Shown: piece after piece, positions 18,608-28,368 of the stretch | Layout of the letters: the number at the start of each line of letters is the position of its first letter | How positions within the stretch are numbered: position 1 is the stretch's first letter | DNA from: Moesziomyces globuligerus | Lineage: Eukaryota > Basidiomycota > Ustilaginomycetes > Ustilaginales > Ustilaginaceae | NCBI GenBank assembly: GCA_030849465.1 | Contig: JARVLF010000010.1 | Coordinates: 496,001-560,000, forward strand | Direction: 5' to 3' | DNA length: 64,000 nucleotides | The notes under the pieces: model-generated | What the model was told of the DNA's origin: nothing | The model's input: only the letters and a program-made list of their open reading frames with translations | Databases searched by the model: none | Position numbers and translations under genes: made by a program

Positions 18608-20161
18608 TCAGTCTTTGTTGACGTCGGCGTGGGTGGATCGGGTGGGCTTGAAGCCTTTACCGAGGGAAGGGTAGTCTGCGTGGTCGGGGTGAGCTTTTGC
18701 GATGACGCGTTGGAGTGCGTCGAGGCCGCGGTCGATCTGGACGAGGTCGGGACCGTAGGAGATGCGGATGAACTTTTCGCAGGGGCTGTGGAGGATGTTT
18801 CTGCGGTGGGCGGGGTTGATGTCAAAGGCGACGCCGGGGACGACGATGGTCTTTTCGCGCAGCAGTTCCTCGAACATGACGAGGCCCGACGAGAGCGGTG
18901 TGGGGAGGGACGAGAGATCGAGCCAGATGTAAAACGTGGCTTGGGGTTCGATCTTGACCTCGAGACCCATGGCTTTGAGACGCTTGAGGACGTGGGTGCG
19001 TTTGTGGCGGAAGAGCTTCTGCAGCGCGATGCGGTCCTGATCGCAACGCTTGAGGTCGAGCATCTGCAGCGCCATGCACTGCATCGGATGCGAAGTGCCT
19101 CCGTCGAGGAACGAGCCGGATTGGTTGAGCGCAGTGATGATGTCCTTGGGCCCGACAACCCAGCATACGCGCCAGCCGGGTAGCCTCCATCCCTTGGTCA
19201 GCCCATCGATCAACACGACGGGCGTCTCGTTGATGTCGTCGATATGCTCCGCCGCCGAATTCGCACGACCGAGCGCGCCCTCGTGCATGTACCACGAGTA
19301 GAACTCGTCGAGCAGAATCGTACATCCGAGCTCCTTGGACGTCTCGACGAGGCTCTTGAGTTGGTCGCCCTCGATCAGCATGCCCGTCGGATTGCGCGGA
19401 TTCGACATGATCATCGCACTCAACCCACGTCCCTTGATCTCGTTGCGCAGATCCTCCGTCGTGAGCTTGTACCGGTTCTTCTCCGACAGCACGGTAGGGA
19501 TGGGCACGAGGCTCTTGAACGCACTCAGCATGCTCTCGTAGCTCGTGTATTCGGGCAGCTGGTATCCGCAGTTGACGCTTCCGATGACGGCGGCCAGCCT
19601 CGTCATGCCCGCCCTTCCGCCGGGCACGATGCAGACGTTGGTGTGGTCGAACTTGTTGGCCTGCTTCTGCCGAAACGTGTGGTTGTAGTAGTCGGCCACC
19701 GCCTTGCGCAGCTCCATCGTGCCCGTGTTCGGCGCGTACTCGTGCACGCCAGCCCCGAACGACGAGAGGTCGAATTGCAACGGGCGTGGCACGCCACCCT
19801 CGATGTCACCCACCTCGGGCGCACCTTGTCCGAGGTTGGACCACTCGGGATTGCCGTAGTAGAAGCCGTTGCTCGTGGCGCGGTCGGTGACGTAGATCAC
19901 ACCCGTCGAGCCAGGATGCTCGATCGCAGGAAAGCGCTCGCCGACGTCGGCGGCGTGGTCGGACGGACGATCGCCCGAGCCAGCGTCGGTGCTCGAGACC
20001 TTGCTGCCGCGTCGACCGCTGTGGCCGGGATGCGCACGGAAGATGCGATGCGCCTCGGACTGGTCCTCGTGCTGCAGCACGTCGAGCACGGCTTGCGCCG
20101 CCGCTTTGAACTTCTTGGCAGGACGAGCAGCGCCGTCATCGGCCTCGCCGTGCGGAGCCAT
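18608..20161 (-). CDS. PLP-dependent class I/II aminotransferase
   Basis: A single exon encodes 517 residues. Fold-type-I motifs are all present: the substrate-site NPRNPTG, the cofactor-binding DEFYSWY, the Schiff-base lysine in DGLTKGWRLPGWR (about K323) and the carboxylate-binding Arg in FIRISYGPD. The N-terminal ~75 residues are hydrophilic with a KKFK patch and are not part of the catalytic fold. The closest resemblance by eye is to 1-aminocyclopropane-1-carboxylate synthase/MalY-like and aromatic-type aminotransferases, but the amino-acid substrate cannot be assigned. No mitochondrial presequence or peroxisomal tail is obvious, so a cytosolic location is likely. Its start is divergent from the thioredoxin-fold gene. 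Confidence 0.85.
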   Translation of the reverse strand: MAPHGEADDGAARPAKKFKAAAQAVLDVLQHEDQSEAHRIFRAHPGHSGRRGSKVSSTDAGSGDRPSDHAADVGERFPAIEHPGSTGVIYVTDRATSNGFYYGNPEWSNLGQGAPEVGDIEGGVPRPLQFDLSSFGAGVHEYAPNTGTMELRKAVADYYNHTFRQKQANKFDHTNVCIVPGGRAGMTRLAAVIGSVNCGYQLPEYTSYESMLSAFKSLVPIPTVLSEKNRYKLTTEDLRNEIKGRGLSAMIMSNPRNPTGMLIEGDQLKSLVETSKELGCTILLDEFYSWYMHEGALGRANSAAEHIDDINETPVVLIDGLTKGWRLPGWRVCWVVGPKDIITALNQSGSFLDGGTSHPMQCMALQMLDLKRCDQDRIALQKLFRHKRTHVLKRLKAMGLEVKIEPQATFYIWLDLSSLPTPLSSGLVMFEELLREKTIVVPGVAFDINPAHRRNILHSPCEKFIRISYGPDLVQIDRGLDALQRVIAKAHPDHADYPSLGKGFKPTRSTHADVNKD

Positions 20162-20918
20162 GCTGAGAAGATGAGCTTGGGGTGCAGGGTGAATGGTGGA
20201 GAGCAAGGATCGGATTGGCGAGTATGTCGACTCGAGTATCAGCGCAGGGCGCACAGCCGCAGCAACGAAGCCCGAGCATGACGGTCCGGCAAGCTCGCTT
20301 AGGTGCACGCAGTCAGCAACCGCCGGCACTGCAGCTGATGGTGGCCCGTGCCGGCGAGAGCCGCGACGTAGTCTTAACAGGATCCAAAGTGAAAATGTAC
20401 GGGTGCGCGTTGCTGACGGCGTAACAATTGAATGCACTTTGAGGGACGTGGCCTATGCGAGGCAGAAGGGCATGAAGCCAAAATTGGATGCGCGGCGAGC
20501 AGTTAAAAATCCGCCAGGCTGAGCAGCAGCGAGGCAGCGAGGCTGAGCCGGTCGAACGCCAAGATCCGCGGCCAGCGTCTCTTCACGGCTGCGCTTCTCC
20601 GGGTCTCGCGCAACACATACGCGCTCCACCCTATCCGACTGCTTACTACTGACATCGGCGGTTCGAACTCTTGGCCAACTACGCTCTGTACGGCGAATCG
20701 CCTCCGAGACACACGCTCCACCGGCTGCGACGAGATACTCTATCTCCGGAGCGGCATTGACGCTCCGAACGCTCCAGCTCCAGCTCCCGCTCCAGCTCCC
20801 GCTCCAGCTCGAGCTCGCCGCGTATCGACGCGCCTACGTGGGCCCCTCTGCAGCAAACTCCTATCCGCTCGATCCCCGCTCGTAGCAGCCGCGACCTCGC
20901 TCGCCTCCTCTTTTAACC
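20162..20918. promoter_or_regulatory. divergent promoter, aminotransferase / thioredoxin-fold protein
   Basis: 757 bp between divergent starts. A 12-bp tandem repeat (unit AGCTCCCGCTCC, two full copies plus related flanks) lies at 20771-20818 in the probable leader of the plus-strand gene. No gene is seen. Confidence 0.4.
20771..20818 (+). repeat. 12-bp CT-rich tandem repeat in a leader
   Basis: Units AGCTCCCGCTCC at 20782-20793 and 20794-20805, with degenerate copies on both sides, 100-150 bp upstream of the ATG at 20919. Confidence 0.6.
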
Positions 20919-22025
20919 ATGTCCGAGCTGCGTCCCGGCTCGACACCCAAACGCACCGTCTCGTTCGGCCCTTCGGATACAGTCACCATGGCCTCTGCCG
21001 ACGCGATCGACGCGCTCCTCCCCACCCCCAACGGCGCCAACGCCGCATCGTCGTCGTCGTCGTCTTCCTCCGCATCCGGCAACGTCGATCTCGGCGGTCC
21101 CAGCACGCCGCGCAACGCTGCAAACGCCTCGCCTCCCTCGTCGGTGCTCAAGTCGGCCATGAAGCCGGGCAAGGATCGCAAGCGGCTGCCGCCGCCGGAG
21201 CAGTACCAGCATCCCGATCCGCTGCTCCGGCGTCTGCGGCTCGTCGACGCGCACGGCGTGCCCGTCGATCTGCGCAAGACCTTCCGCGACACCAAGGTCG
21301 TCGGCTTCTACTTTGCTTCGCAGTGGGCGGGCCAGCCGCTCAAGGAGTACCACCAGGCCATCTCGGACTTTTGCCGCAAGCATCCGCACGAGTTTACCGC
21401 CATCTACGTGAGCGTCGACGTCGACGAGCAGTGGTACAAGGCGGGCGTCAAGGAGAAGCCGTGGATCTCGATGGTCTGGAACGACGGCTCCAGCATGCCC
21501 GCCGAGCGCGCCGACCGCACCGCCGCCCCGACCTCGCCCGACGGCGATCTGGACGAACTCCCGCGCCTGTACAACAACGAAGACTTCCTCCTCGCAAACG
21601 AACAGGATATCGACGAAAGCCTCTCGCACACCGACAAGTCCGGCGAGGCCTACCTCCGTCCGTTCAGCAGAGTCCATCTCGCAGCCAAGCTCAACATCAT
21701 CGCCGCACCCACGCTCTGCGTCTACCATCTCGAGTCCGGCAAGATGCTCGAGTGGAACGTGCGCATGGCGCGCCTCAGCTCGGGCCGCGCTCAAGACACC
21801 TGGCAGCGCTGGAAGAACGCCGAGCGCGCGGCGAGCTTCGGCCTCCAGGACGCCTTTGCCGTAGCGCCGTATACGTTTTTGGCCGGCATCGTCGCGCTCA
21901 TCTACTTTGTCATCGTCAAGATCGCCGGCGACGACTACAATGTCCTGCGCAAGACGCTGCACTCGTTGCTCCAGGACTCCCAGGCCGGCGCCCACAAGAT
22001 CGCGCATGCTGCCAACGATTTGTAG
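20919..22025 (+). CDS. membrane-anchored thioredoxin-fold (nucleoredoxin-like) protein without CxxC
   Basis: A single exon encodes 368 residues. Residues 1-95 are low-complexity, including a serine run. From about residue 105 a nucleoredoxin/tryparedoxin-like thioredoxin fold is recognisable: RLVDAHGVPVDL, then KVVGFYFASQWAGQPLKEYH, IYVSVDVDEQWYKA, KPWISMVW and, much later, IIAAPTLCVYHLESGKML. Where active enzymes have WCxxC this protein has WAGQP, so neither redox cysteine is present. A ~55-residue insert (YNNEDFLLANEQDIDESLSH region) splits the fold. One membrane segment, FLAGIVALIYFVIVKIAG at about 321-338, is followed by a short tail, suggesting a tail-anchored or single-pass protein. A chaperone or docking role rather than a redox enzyme is an inference. 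Confidence 0.65.
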   Translation: MSELRPGSTPKRTVSFGPSDTVTMASADAIDALLPTPNGANAASSSSSSSSASGNVDLGGPSTPRNAANASPPSSVLKSAMKPGKDRKRLPPPEQYQHPDPLLRRLRLVDAHGVPVDLRKTFRDTKVVGFYFASQWAGQPLKEYHQAISDFCRKHPHEFTAIYVSVDVDEQWYKAGVKEKPWISMVWNDGSSMPAERADRTAAPTSPDGDLDELPRLYNNEDFLLANEQDIDESLSHTDKSGEAYLRPFSRVHLAAKLNIIAAPTLCVYHLESGKMLEWNVRMARLSSGRAQDTWQRWKNAERAASFGLQDAFAVAPYTFLAGIVALIYFVIVKIAGDDYNVLRKTLHSLLQDSQAGAHKIAHAANDL

Positions 22026-22167
22026 CCCGCACCCGTCTCGACTCCTCGCTCGCTCGCTCGCACTTTGTAATCTTCACGCTGGCAACGATCTGGTCACGCA
22101 ATGGTGAGCAAGGGGGAAAGAAATGGCCAAAGGTTGAGCCCAAGTGTCCAAGGCGTTCGAGTCAAGC

Positions 22168-23661
22168 TTAGGAGCGGTAGTCGGCGTTGATGTCGATGTA
22201 CTCGCGGCTGAGGTCGCATGTCCAGTAGGTGCAGTGTTCGGAGCCGTTCTGGAGGTCGATGAGGATCTTGATGTCCTCCTTGGCGAGGAGCTTGTTGATC
22301 TCGGACTCGTCGACGGTGGCTGGGTTGCCGTGCTTGAGCACGGTGATGGCGGGCAGTTGGTCGGCGGGGTCTAGGAACGAGACGCTGACCTTGGCTGGGT
22401 CGATGTGGGCGGTCAAAGCGGGATCGGCGCCGCCGACCGAGGCGAGGATCCGGCCCCAGTTTGCATCCTCGCCGTGGAGCGCGCACTTGAAGAGCATCGA
22501 AGTGACGAGTCGCGAGAGAAGGCCGTGGGCGACGTCGAACGAGGGCGCATGCGTGCAGTGGATCTCGACAAACTTTTCTGCGCCCTCGCCGTCGCGGACG
22601 ATGAGCTGCGAGAGCTCCTGACAGAAGCGCGTCAGCTGGGCGACAAAGGCGTCAAAGTGCGGGCTCGTCTCGTCGAGCAGCGTGCTGGCGTGCGGCGTCG
22701 CCTGGCCGTTGGCGAGGAGGAGGATGGTGTCGTTGGTCGACATGTCGCCGTCGACCGAGATGCAGTTGAACGAGCGCGCCACCGCACGGTTGAGCGCGGT
22801 CTGCAGCGCCGCAGGCTGGATGGGCGCATCGGTCGCGATCACGCCCAGCATCGTAGCGTGCAGCGCGCCGCCACCAGGAGCGGTCATGGCCGGGTGGATC
22901 ATACCGGCGCCTTTGTCGATGCCGATCATCCGGCACTCGGTCTCGCCGAGCTGGAACGTCTCGGCGCGCAGCTTGGGGAAGGTGTCGGTGGTCATAAACG
23001 CACGAGCCGTTTCTCGCCACGATTCGGGATCGCTGCGCAGGATCATGCCGTTAGCCAGGTGTGGGATGCAGCGTTTGATCGCCGGCATGGGCAAGGGCAC
23101 ACCGATCACGCCCGTCGATAGCAGCAACGTCTCGCGGCCCACCTTGTCCGCCTGTGCTAGCCCCGGATGCGGCGCAAGGTGTTTCTTGACCAGCTCGACG
23201 CACGTCTCGGCATCCTGCATGCCCTGCGTGCCTGTCACCGCATTCGCACAGCCCGAATTGACCAGCACCGACTGCACGCGCGCACCCGCCGTCGACTTGG
23301 CGCCCTCGACCAGCACCGCGTTCGAGACGACCACAGGCGCCGCCTTGAAGACGTTGCGCGTAAACGTGCCTGCCGCGGCCGCGGGCACGGTCGAGACGAT
23401 CAGCGCGAGGTCCGGCTTCGGATTCGGATTCGACGCTCCCGCCGCCGCCGCGCCGGCAGCAGGCTTGGGCGAGATGGCCGCCTTGATGCCAGCGTAGGTC
23501 GACGAGACGACAAAGCCCTTGGGGATGTCCGAGGCCGCGATCGGCGTCGCAAAGCGCGCCGGCTTGTTGAGCTTGGCCGAGGCATCGAGCGCCGTCGAGG
23601 TCGATGCAAAGCCGCGCATCCCGCGCGCCACGGGCGAACGCGTCAAGAAACGAGAGATCAT
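22168..23661 (-). CDS. ARG7: arginine biosynthesis bifunctional protein ArgJ (ornithine acetyltransferase / acetylglutamate synthase)
   Basis: A single exon encodes 497 residues. ArgJ recycles the acetyl group between N-acetylornithine and glutamate in the mitochondrial arginine pathway. The N-terminus ([18 protein letters not shown]) is a basic presequence. The self-cleavage site is visible in [15 protein letters not shown]: cleavage before T270 makes that threonine the nucleophile of the beta subunit. The oxyanion-hole region LLSTGVIG and the family end [10 protein letters not shown] are also present. A small Ala/Pro/Asn-rich insert ([19 protein letters not shown]) in the alpha subunit is a local peculiarity. 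The gene converges on the thioredoxin-fold gene with 142 bp between stops. Confidence 0.95.
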   Translation of the reverse strand: MISRFLTRSPVARGMRGFASTSTALDASAKLNKPARFATPIAASDIPKGFVVSSTYAGIKAAISPKPAAGAAAAGASNPNPKPDLALIVSTVPAAAAGTFTRNVFKAAPVVVSNAVLVEGAKSTAGARVQSVLVNSGCANAVTGTQGMQDAETCVELVKKHLAPHPGLAQADKVGRETLLLSTGVIGVPLPMPAIKRCIPHLANGMILRSDPESWRETARAFMTTDTFPKLRAETFQLGETECRMIGIDKGAGMIHPAMTAPGGGALHATMLGVIATDAPIQPAALQTALNRAVARSFNCISVDGDMSTNDTILLLANGQATPHASTLLDETSPHFDAFVAQLTRFCQELSQLIVRDGEGAEKFVEIHCTHAPSFDVAHGLLSRLVTSMLFKCALHGEDANWGRILASVGGADPALTAHIDPAKVSVSFLDPADQLPAITVLKHGNPATVDESEINKLLAKEDIKILIDLQNGSEHCTYWTCDLSREYIDINADYRS

Positions 23662-24010
23662 TCGCAGAACGATGGCCGATGCGAAGCAGAGGAAGCTTAC
23701 GATCAAAGAGGTACGATGGCAAGCTCTCAAAGGTGTCGGAGCAGGGATGGGATTCAGATGAGAAGAAGCAAAGCAAGCTAGGTGGTCCGGGCCCTCTTCC
23801 AAAATTGCATCCTGCCGAGGCCAAGTGGAGTCACTTTGCAAATTCGCGCGACTGCCGCCCATGACTCGCGTTCCGAGATAGCGCCTCACGACGACACCCT
23901 CTACCCTCGAGTCGAACCCGCTGCCCTTGCGCTTGCGCACACTCGCCCGTCGGACCGAACCATCACCACATCAGACAGGGTATATGATCTCGCACGGTGC
24001 TGCAACTAGC
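23662..24010. promoter_or_regulatory. ARG7 promoter / CHL4 3' region
   Basis: 349 bp between tandem minus-strand genes. No gene, repeat or obvious element is seen. Confidence 0.35.
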
Positions 24011-25747
24011 TTACATGTCTCGGCTGCTGTCGTCGCCGAGCGGTGGCGGGCGGACGATGAGCTTGCTCCCCCTGAGTTCCGACATCCATCCTGGGATGCC
24101 ATCGAGGATGAGCGCGGTCGGCTGGTCCGTCTCGTCCTCGTCGTCTGCCTCGCCCGCGTCGAGCCGACTGGTGGAGCGATCCATGCCGGCGGCGACGAGC
24201 TTACGGAGGCCGGCGAGCACATGCTGACCTTCGAGGCGGAGTTTGATCTTGGGTTTGTCGGGCTGGGCGTTGTAGGCCTGCATGTCGACGAGCGCCCGCG
24301 TGTTGTACCTCTGCATGGCGGGGAACGGCAGATGCAGCTCGTACTCCATACGCTCCAGCTTGGGAAGCACGTCGGGCTCTCCAGACGCGGGGGCGGGGCC
24401 AAAGAGCTCGAGCGCCTCTCTGCGCGACTCGGTGCGAGCTGCGAGCGCGCTGCGTGCCTGCACAGTCGCCTCGTGCGGCGGCTGCAATGCCGGCGTGAGC
24501 GACTCGCGCTTCTTGACGCGCGCCGACGTCGTCGACGACAGCGAGAGCGTCTCCCAGTCCGACCCGGACGCCGGTGGCGTGGGCGGTCGCACGCCAAGCG
24601 TGTCGAGATCCTCCTCGCGACGGCGCTTGAGCGGCGCGATCAGCGGTCCATCCTCGGCGCCCTGTCCACTACCCCCCTTGGCCGCGTGCATCTGGCGCGC
24701 CTTGTCGCCACCCGCCACGCCTGCGCCCGCCGAGCTCGTCTCGGCCATCGTCGAGAGCTGCCCGGACTCGTGCAGCAGGATCTGCCTCAGCGCTGTGGGG
24801 TCCTTGCCGCGCAGCTCGCCGAGCGTACGTCGATTGCCCGTCGCATCCTCGCCCGCGTCGTCGAGCTGCGCGAGCAGCTTGGCCGCCGCCGCCGATCCCG
24901 CCGTCGGCTTGGCGTAGTTCACCGTCGACGCGCCTGCAGCAGAGGCAAAGGCGGCGAGCGCCATCTCGCGATTCTCGGATCCACGGCCAAGGCTGCCGGA
25001 GACCAGCAGGAAGGGCGTGCGTGGCAGATGGAGGACGTGCAGCCCTGCAGCACAGACGTCGCTCGGCGCAGGAGCGAGGACGATGCGGAAGTACGAAAAG
25101 CCATCGGTCCACGGATGCGTAAACGGCTTGTCCGCATCTCTGTCTTGGAGCGATGTGGAGCGCGGATAGAGGTAGATGTGGTGTTCAAAGTAGTGTGCGA
25201 GTTCGCTGCTGAGGCGCGTGCGGATCTGGGCTTCGGTGAGACGCTCCCAGCCGCGGCCGTGCTGGTCGACGTCGTCGTCGTACTCGAGGCGCACGGTGGT
25301 CCAGGTCTTGGACAGCGGACGGGCATGCATGCCGAACAGATCGAGCTCGGCGACCATGGCGTAGCTGAGACCCTCGGGCCAGTCTACGTCGGTGATGCGG
25401 TCCACCGCGCGCGCCTTGGGCACCTTGGCGTCGGCCATCGGGCCCGTCCACAGCAGTCGCAGCTCATCCAGGGAGCGGCAGCGACGCTCCTCGTTCAGGT
25501 CCAGGATGGCGTGGTACAGCATCAGGTTGTTGGCTGGATCGTCCTCGCCGGCGCGCGGCTGGCGACGCGAGAGCATCGGCGGCAGATACGCTGGGCCCGC
25601 GTTGTCGAGCCATCGCGTGACGAGGCGGACGAGCTCGGACTTGTCCAGCCGGGAGAGTAGGCGGCGAAGGCTGATCGAGTGCGGTACGAGGTGGTGGTCC
25701 TCATGCGATGCAAGCTTGCTGCGCGACGAGGACGGTTGCGGCAGCAT
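24011..25747 (-). CDS. CHL4: kinetochore protein Chl4 / CENP-N homologue
   Basis: A single exon encodes 578 residues, starting at the ATG at 25747 (MLPQPSSSRSK); upstream in-frame sequence lacks a better start. The N-terminal segment ISLRRLLSRLDKSELVRLVTRWLD matches the start of Chl4/Mis15/CENP-N proteins, followed by the family-like stretches RSLDELRLLW and DRITDVDWPEGLSYAMVAEL. Chl4 works with Iml3 (CENP-L) in the inner kinetochore on centromeric chromatin. A long low-complexity middle (about residues 270-440) contains Pro/Thr/Ser and basic patches. A conserved-looking C-terminal block (PKIKLRLEGQHVLAGLRKLV, then ALILDGIPGWMSELRGSKLI) fits the domain that contacts the partner in known structures. 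Identification rests on motif recognition, not alignment. Confidence 0.72.
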   Translation of the reverse strand: MLPQPSSSRSKLASHEDHHLVPHSISLRRLLSRLDKSELVRLVTRWLDNAGPAYLPPMLSRRQPRAGEDDPANNLMLYHAILDLNEERRCRSLDELRLLWTGPMADAKVPKARAVDRITDVDWPEGLSYAMVAELDLFGMHARPLSKTWTTVRLEYDDDVDQHGRGWERLTEAQIRTRLSSELAHYFEHHIYLYPRSTSLQDRDADKPFTHPWTDGFSYFRIVLAPAPSDVCAAGLHVLHLPRTPFLLVSGSLGRGSENREMALAAFASAAGASTVNYAKPTAGSAAAAKLLAQLDDAGEDATGNRRTLGELRGKDPTALRQILLHESGQLSTMAETSSAGAGVAGGDKARQMHAAKGGSGQGAEDGPLIAPLKRRREEDLDTLGVRPPTPPASGSDWETLSLSSTTSARVKKRESLTPALQPPHEATVQARSALAARTESRREALELFGPAPASGEPDVLPKLERMEYELHLPFPAMQRYNTRALVDMQAYNAQPDKPKIKLRLEGQHVLAGLRKLVAAGMDRSTSRLDAGEADDEDETDQPTALILDGIPGWMSELRGSKLIVRPPPLGDDSSRDM

Positions 25748-26209
25748 GCTGGGCGAGACTGCCACCAGTGCACGTATGGGATTGGTGGGTTGGTGTGCGG
25801 CCTCGGACGGTGCTAGCTTCGACGATACTCGAGATGGCTGAATGGATGGAAGTCCGTGGCTGGAGAGATGGAGCGGGTATACGATGCGGATGGAATGGAT
25901 GTAGGTTGCGAATGTTGGTCGAGGGCAACTCGGTGTTGGTCTGCAGCTCACCGCGTCGCGCCGCGCCCTCCTACCCGATTTCGAAAACATCTCCCGATGG
26001 AGGCCTCACCACGTGATTTGGATGGGCCCAAGTGCCGATGGGCGGAGGCGCTGCAGCGCGAGGGGGAATTCTTCCGAATCCGACCGGCTCGACCGCCGTC
26101 ATTGCTCGACGAGCTCCACCTGAACCCGTCTGCCTTTCAATCTCGATCTCGATCTCGATCTCCATCTCCATTCCAAACGCATTTCGCTCCGGCGTCAACG
26201 ATAGTCACG
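25748..26209. promoter_or_regulatory. divergent promoter, CHL4 / MIC19
   Basis: 462 bp between divergent starts. It contains a GTATAC site near 25878 (about 130 bp from the CHL4 start) and five hexamer units TCTCGA/TCTCCA at 26141-26170 just ahead of MIC19. No gene is seen. Confidence 0.4.
26141..26170 (+). repeat. hexamer microsatellite in the MIC19 leader
   Basis: Three TCTCGA units followed by two TCTCCA units, ending 39 bp before the MIC19 ATG. Confidence 0.7.
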
Positions 26210-26838
26210 ATGGGTGCCGCCGCCTCGAAGAACGCCGCTGCGCCAACAACACCAGCGCCTGAAGACAAGCAGGCCCACCACCTCCAGGTAAGCCTCGCGC
26301 ACTGCCAAAGTTGCGTCCGTCTCGTTTTGTGTGTGCTGACGGTGCTCTCTCCGCCCCCTTTTTTCACATTCGTGGTTGCTAGTTTGGGCGATCGCTGTTG
26401 AATCAGCTGGACAAGACGTCGCTGGACCAGGTGGACGGTCCGGATGCGACGCGTCAGGTGACGCTCGACACGTCGATCCAGGCCAAGATCAAGTCGGAGC
26501 TCGAGCGGCTGCGCAAGGAGGAGGCCGAGGTGCGCGCCGAGATCCACAAGGCGATCGAAAAGGAAAACGTGGCCAAGGAGGCCAAGTACACGGGCGCCTC
26601 GGAGGGCAAGAACTCCAACGTCCTTCGCCAGGAGCTCGAGAGCCTGCGCTCCAAGATCGACAGGTACAACAAGCAGAGGGATGTGTCGAACTACGAGGGC
26701 GTCAAGCAGGCGCAGGAGGCGCTCGTCCAGTGCTACCGCGACCAACCAGAACGCACGCTCGACTGCTGGAAGCAGGCCAACGACTTTAAGCTCGCCGTCG
26801 CCAACGCAGAGAAGCACTTTATCGCCTCGTTCGGCTGA
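26210..26838 (+). CDS. MIC19: MICOS complex subunit Mic19
   Basis: Two exons, 26210-26287 and 26383-26838, with a 95-nt intron (GTAAGC donor, CTAG acceptor), give 177 residues. Mic19 sits on the intermembrane-space side of the mitochondrial inner membrane and helps hold cristae junctions. The N-terminus MGAAASK is a consensus N-myristoylation signal, as in known Mic19/CHCHD3. After the junction, FGRSLLNQLD begins the fungal DUF1690 region. A charged coiled coil (about residues 60-135, with KSELERLRKEEAEVRAEI) follows. The C-terminal half-CHCH motif is C143-x10-C154 (CYRDQPERTLDC) followed by WKQANDFKLAV. Only this one cysteine pair is present, as in fungal forms. Confidence 0.9.
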
Positions 26839-27031
26839 GTCGACGATCACAGACGATGTGCACGCCGAGACATCCGCGTCCACTCGGTCGGCATCCAATT
26901 TGCATCTCCTTTGCTCGGCGCTCGCGGTGTGTGCATGTCTGTCGGATGCGGGGGCAGGAGGGTGAACATTGCAGACGGCTGTGTATCTCTATGGGGTGAC
27001 GGGTAACGTAGGATTGCTCTTGTTCCGACTT

Positions 27032-28126
27032 CTAGCTGATCCATCTTGCGCGGTGGACGATGACGGGCGCTTCGATCTGAGCTCTGCTCTGGACGACGCG
27101 GAGTTCGCGGCGACGCATCGTGTCGACGCGCTGCTGCGCCTCGTCGGGAGCGGTGCCGAGCTCGGGCAGCGTCGCCTCGATGTCGTCGATGACGCGGCAC
27201 GTGTTGGCGAGGATGCCCTGGAGGCTGGCGATGGCCATCTCGCTGGCGCGTGCGATGGGCGTCAGCTCGTGCGCGTTTGCCTCGTGCTGCTCGTTGTCCG
27301 TGTCTGGGTGGAATCTTCCGAGGGTGAGGGCGGCAAACATATCGCCGACGCCCGAAAAGTAGCCCTGAACTTCTGGGAACTGGATCGACCAGATCCTCAG
27401 CTCGTCCGGTCCGAGTTGGGGCGCCACGCGTTCGCCGTCGTCTCCGGTGCTGATGTCGACGCTGGAGCCGACCTGGAGCATGGCGGGTCTTGCGTCGGCG
27501 AGGTGGGTGTGAGCGCCGATGGCGGCGAGGTCTGCATCGGGCAGCTCGACCGAGGTGATGATGACGTGCGGAACCCTGTGCGTGGTATGCAGGGCGTGGA
27601 TGACTCTGCGGAGCGAGGCGAGGTCGGTGATGTCGATGCCCGTCAGCACCTGCGCCTCGAACTGGTTGGGTGTGACGATCGAGGCGTACGGCAGCATCTG
27701 CTGGTAGATCGGGAGCACCTCGGCGGCCACATACATGCCACGACCCATGTCGCCCATGACCGGATCGAGCAGATACACCAGCCCGCCCTCCTCTGCCTGC
27801 TTGCGCGCGCGCAGCTTCCTCACCAGCGCCAGCACGGTGCGGACGACGGCGGCCGAGGGCATGTAGCCCGTCAGCATGCGCGAGTAGCGGAGCAGACCGT
27901 TCTTCTCGAGCGCCTCGAAGAGATCCTGCAGATGCTCCGCATCGAACCGCAGCCCGCCCCAGCGACCGTAGCCCGTGTGGTTGCTGAACTGCACCGTGTT
28001 GGCCACGTCGACGTCCCAGCCGAGCAGCTGCAGCGGAAACGTCGCCGAGCGATTGCCGACGTAGCCCGAGACGACGTGGCTCTGCACGCTGAGGATGCGC
28101 GTGGGATCGGGAACGTTGGCGGCCAT
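27032..28126 (-). CDS. BUD16: pyridoxal kinase
   Basis: A single exon encodes 364 residues from the ATG at 28126. The enzyme phosphorylates pyridoxal, pyridoxine and pyridoxamine with ATP in the cytosol, feeding PLP enzymes such as the aminotransferase encoded nearby. Family features in order are SVQSHVVSGYVGNRSATFPLQ at the N-terminus, TVQFSNHTGYG, LTGYMPSA, LLDPVMGD, IVTPNQFEAQVLTG and the anion-hole/catalytic segment FSGVGDMFAAL (GVGD, with the catalytic Asp). The length is slightly above the ~310 residues of many homologues because of a hydrophilic insert before the GVGD segment and a longer C-terminus. It converges on MIC19 (193 bp) and diverges from the RED-like gene (242 bp). Confidence 0.93.
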   Translation of the reverse strand: MAANVPDPTRILSVQSHVVSGYVGNRSATFPLQLLGWDVDVANTVQFSNHTGYGRWGGLRFDAEHLQDLFEALEKNGLLRYSRMLTGYMPSAAVVRTVLALVRKLRARKQAEEGGLVYLLDPVMGDMGRGMYVAAEVLPIYQQMLPYASIVTPNQFEAQVLTGIDITDLASLRRVIHALHTTHRVPHVIITSVELPDADLAAIGAHTHLADARPAMLQVGSSVDISTGDDGERVAPQLGPDELRIWSIQFPEVQGYFSGVGDMFAALTLGRFHPDTDNEQHEANAHELTPIARASEMAIASLQGILANTCRVIDDIEATLPELGTAPDEAQQRVDTMRRRELRVVQSRAQIEAPVIVHRARWIS

Positions 28127-28368
28127 GGTTTGGACGTCCGGGGACTCGGCCGCCTCGTTGACCCTGATGGTGTATAAGGTGTTTGAGCGAGGTGGAAGAG
28201 ATGCAAACTCGAGAGGGGGAGAGAGGGCCGGGCAATGAACCGAGTCAGCTCGTGTGGGACATTGCGGAGGCAAAAAGCAAAAAACCCGACATCCGAGCGT
28301 CGCTTTCATGCAGCTTTAAACCTTGCTACCGTATCCGAACGCTCGTTGTGGAGGCACCCATCACGACC

